From Thiohalocapsa sp963698775 (GTDB lineage Bacteria; Pseudomonadota; Gammaproteobacteria; Chromatiales; Chromatiaceae), in assembly GCA_963698775.1 (NCBI GenBank), contig CAVOSE010000003.1, positions 19,622 through 83,621 on the forward strand: a stretch of 64,000 nt of DNA, read 5' to 3'. The notes beneath the pieces are model-generated. The model was not told the origin of the DNA and ran no database searches. It saw only the letters and a list, made by a program, of their open reading frames with translations. A program made the position numbers and the translations under genes. Of this stretch, positions 63,284 to 64,000 are shown one piece after another; positions within the stretch are counted from its first letter, which is position 1, and the number at the start of each line of letters is the position of its first letter.

Positions 63284-64000
63284 ATGCGTTTAGTCGTTAT
63301 CGATCACATCGGCTCGGACACCGTTCCGAGACAGCGTCTCTGGGCAAGGTTGCGCTGGGTGCTCCTGGGCCTGCTGCTCGTTTCAACCGCTGTGACGACG
63401 GAGACCCTGCGCTGTCCGGCGGGACGTGTCTTGGTCAATGAGGCAGATCTCCGTGATACGGAAATGGTCTGCCAAGGCGCGAGCGATGCCGTCCGGTTTC
63501 TTGAAGGCGTTGGACTCGATGTCGGTGTAGAGGTTGTGATCCATATCGTCGAGCAGTTGCCGGAGGCGGCGGGGCCGAATGCAGCTGGCTGCTACGTCCA
63601 GGCCGGTAGTTGTGTGTACGCACTGCCATGTGCAATCTTCACGCGGCAAAATGCCGCCCATGGCGGGCCGGTCGGTCTGCTTCCCTACCGCAGCCTGATC
63701 ACGCATGAGGTCGCTCACGCCATCGCCGACCATAACTTCACAGTTTCCCATCCGACGATCCAGGCCCATGAATACATCGCCGCGGTTACTACGTTCGCGG
63801 CCATGCCGCCTGCCCTGAGAACGCGTGTTTTGGACGTGCTGCCAGGTGACGGGTTCGACGCCGAGGAACAGATCAGCGCGACGCTCTATTTATTGGCGCC
63901 GCACTGGTTCGGGGCACAGGCATACCGTCACTACAACCAGCCAGGCAACGGACCAGTGTTTCTCCGCAAGGTGCTGACCGGCAACGCCCTCTCTGAGTAG
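63284..64000 (+). CDS. Secreted or membrane-anchored HExxH protein (DUF6639-like)
   Basis: A 238-residue protein with one N-terminal helix (LRWVLLGLLLVSTAVTTETL), a soluble part with VVIHIVEQLPEAAG, three Cys (GCYVQAGSCVYALPC), and ITHEVAHAIADHNF near residue 145, an HExxH zinc-protease signature. Its last stop codon is the last base triplet of the window, so the gene is complete. Peptidase activity is not shown for the family. ATG has AGGAA upstream. Confidence 0.75.
   Translation: MRLVVIDHIGSDTVPRQRLWARLRWVLLGLLLVSTAVTTETLRCPAGRVLVNEADLRDTEMVCQGASDAVRFLEGVGLDVGVEVVIHIVEQLPEAAGPNAAGCYVQAGSCVYALPCAIFTRQNAAHGGPVGLLPYRSLITHEVAHAIADHNFTVSHPTIQAHEYIAAVTTFAAMPPALRTRVLDVLPGDGFDAEEQISATLYLLAPHWFGAQAYRHYNQPGNGPVFLRKVLTGNALSE

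Overview
The window reads as chromosomal DNA of a GC-rich gammaproteobacterium, probably of the order Chromatiales (purple sulfur bacteria and relatives). This is inferred from gene order and protein style; there is no rRNA gene to confirm it. The block argH / algZ remnant / algR / hemC / hemD / hemX matches the order known from Pseudomonas, and most other intact genes are core housekeeping genes (mutS, rne, rluC, xerD, zapE, dsbC, yajQ, amt, cysZ).

Layout. 1-7.1 kb: a SirB1-type protein, cysZ, the heme operon hemCDX, an AlgR-type regulator whose kinase AlgZ survives only as a short stub, and argH carrying a frameshift. 7.1-20 kb: a bacteriohemerythrin, a giant LplT-PlsC-ligase fusion (Aas type), a small lipoprotein, zapE, amt with a likely sigma-54 promoter, a secreted Cache protein, a membrane protein, an acetoacetyl-CoA reductase, an Hpt protein and a fused MFS/spermidine-synthase protein. 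19.9-22.9 kb: a tight reverse-strand operon of a small membrane protein, an HlyD-type adaptor, a short unknown protein and a class A beta-lactamase.

23-31 kb is accessory and decaying. It holds an alpha/beta hydrolase, an AraC regulator, a RAYT transposase with its REP palindromes, a lipoprotein hydrolase, and three genes reduced by large internal deletions (a sulfatase, a PhoD-like phosphatase, a sigma-54 activator). 31-51.6 kb is mostly housekeeping: mutS, a membrane acyltransferase, a PP2C phosphatase, dsbC, yajQ, xerD-ogt, a YcgN protein, yceF, sppA, a HAD phosphatase with rluC, rne, then a sulfotransferase / glycosyltransferase / deacetylase trio. 51.6-55.7 kb is again a graveyard: a porin 3' fragment, a HAD remnant, an IS transposase tail, a copy of a mobile repeat and DnaA-like boxes. 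56-62.6 kb holds a DASS transporter and two adjacent acyl-activating enzymes, one with ACP, AMP-ligase and PlsC domains in one chain. The right end has a kinase fragment fused to an IS tail and a secreted HExxH protein.

The most unusual content is repetitive. A dispersed family of hexanucleotide-repeat hairpins occurs between genes and once in frame inside an acyl-CoA synthetase. Two members are followed by heptanucleotide tracts abutting a start codon. A roughly 440-bp element with imperfect terminal inverted repeats and an 8-bp target duplication has inserted into one hairpin member; a truncated second copy lies 14 kb away in inverted orientation. REP palindromes and an AGGGGCGAATTCATTCGCCC palindrome family are also present. 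No rRNA, tRNA or CRISPR array was seen.
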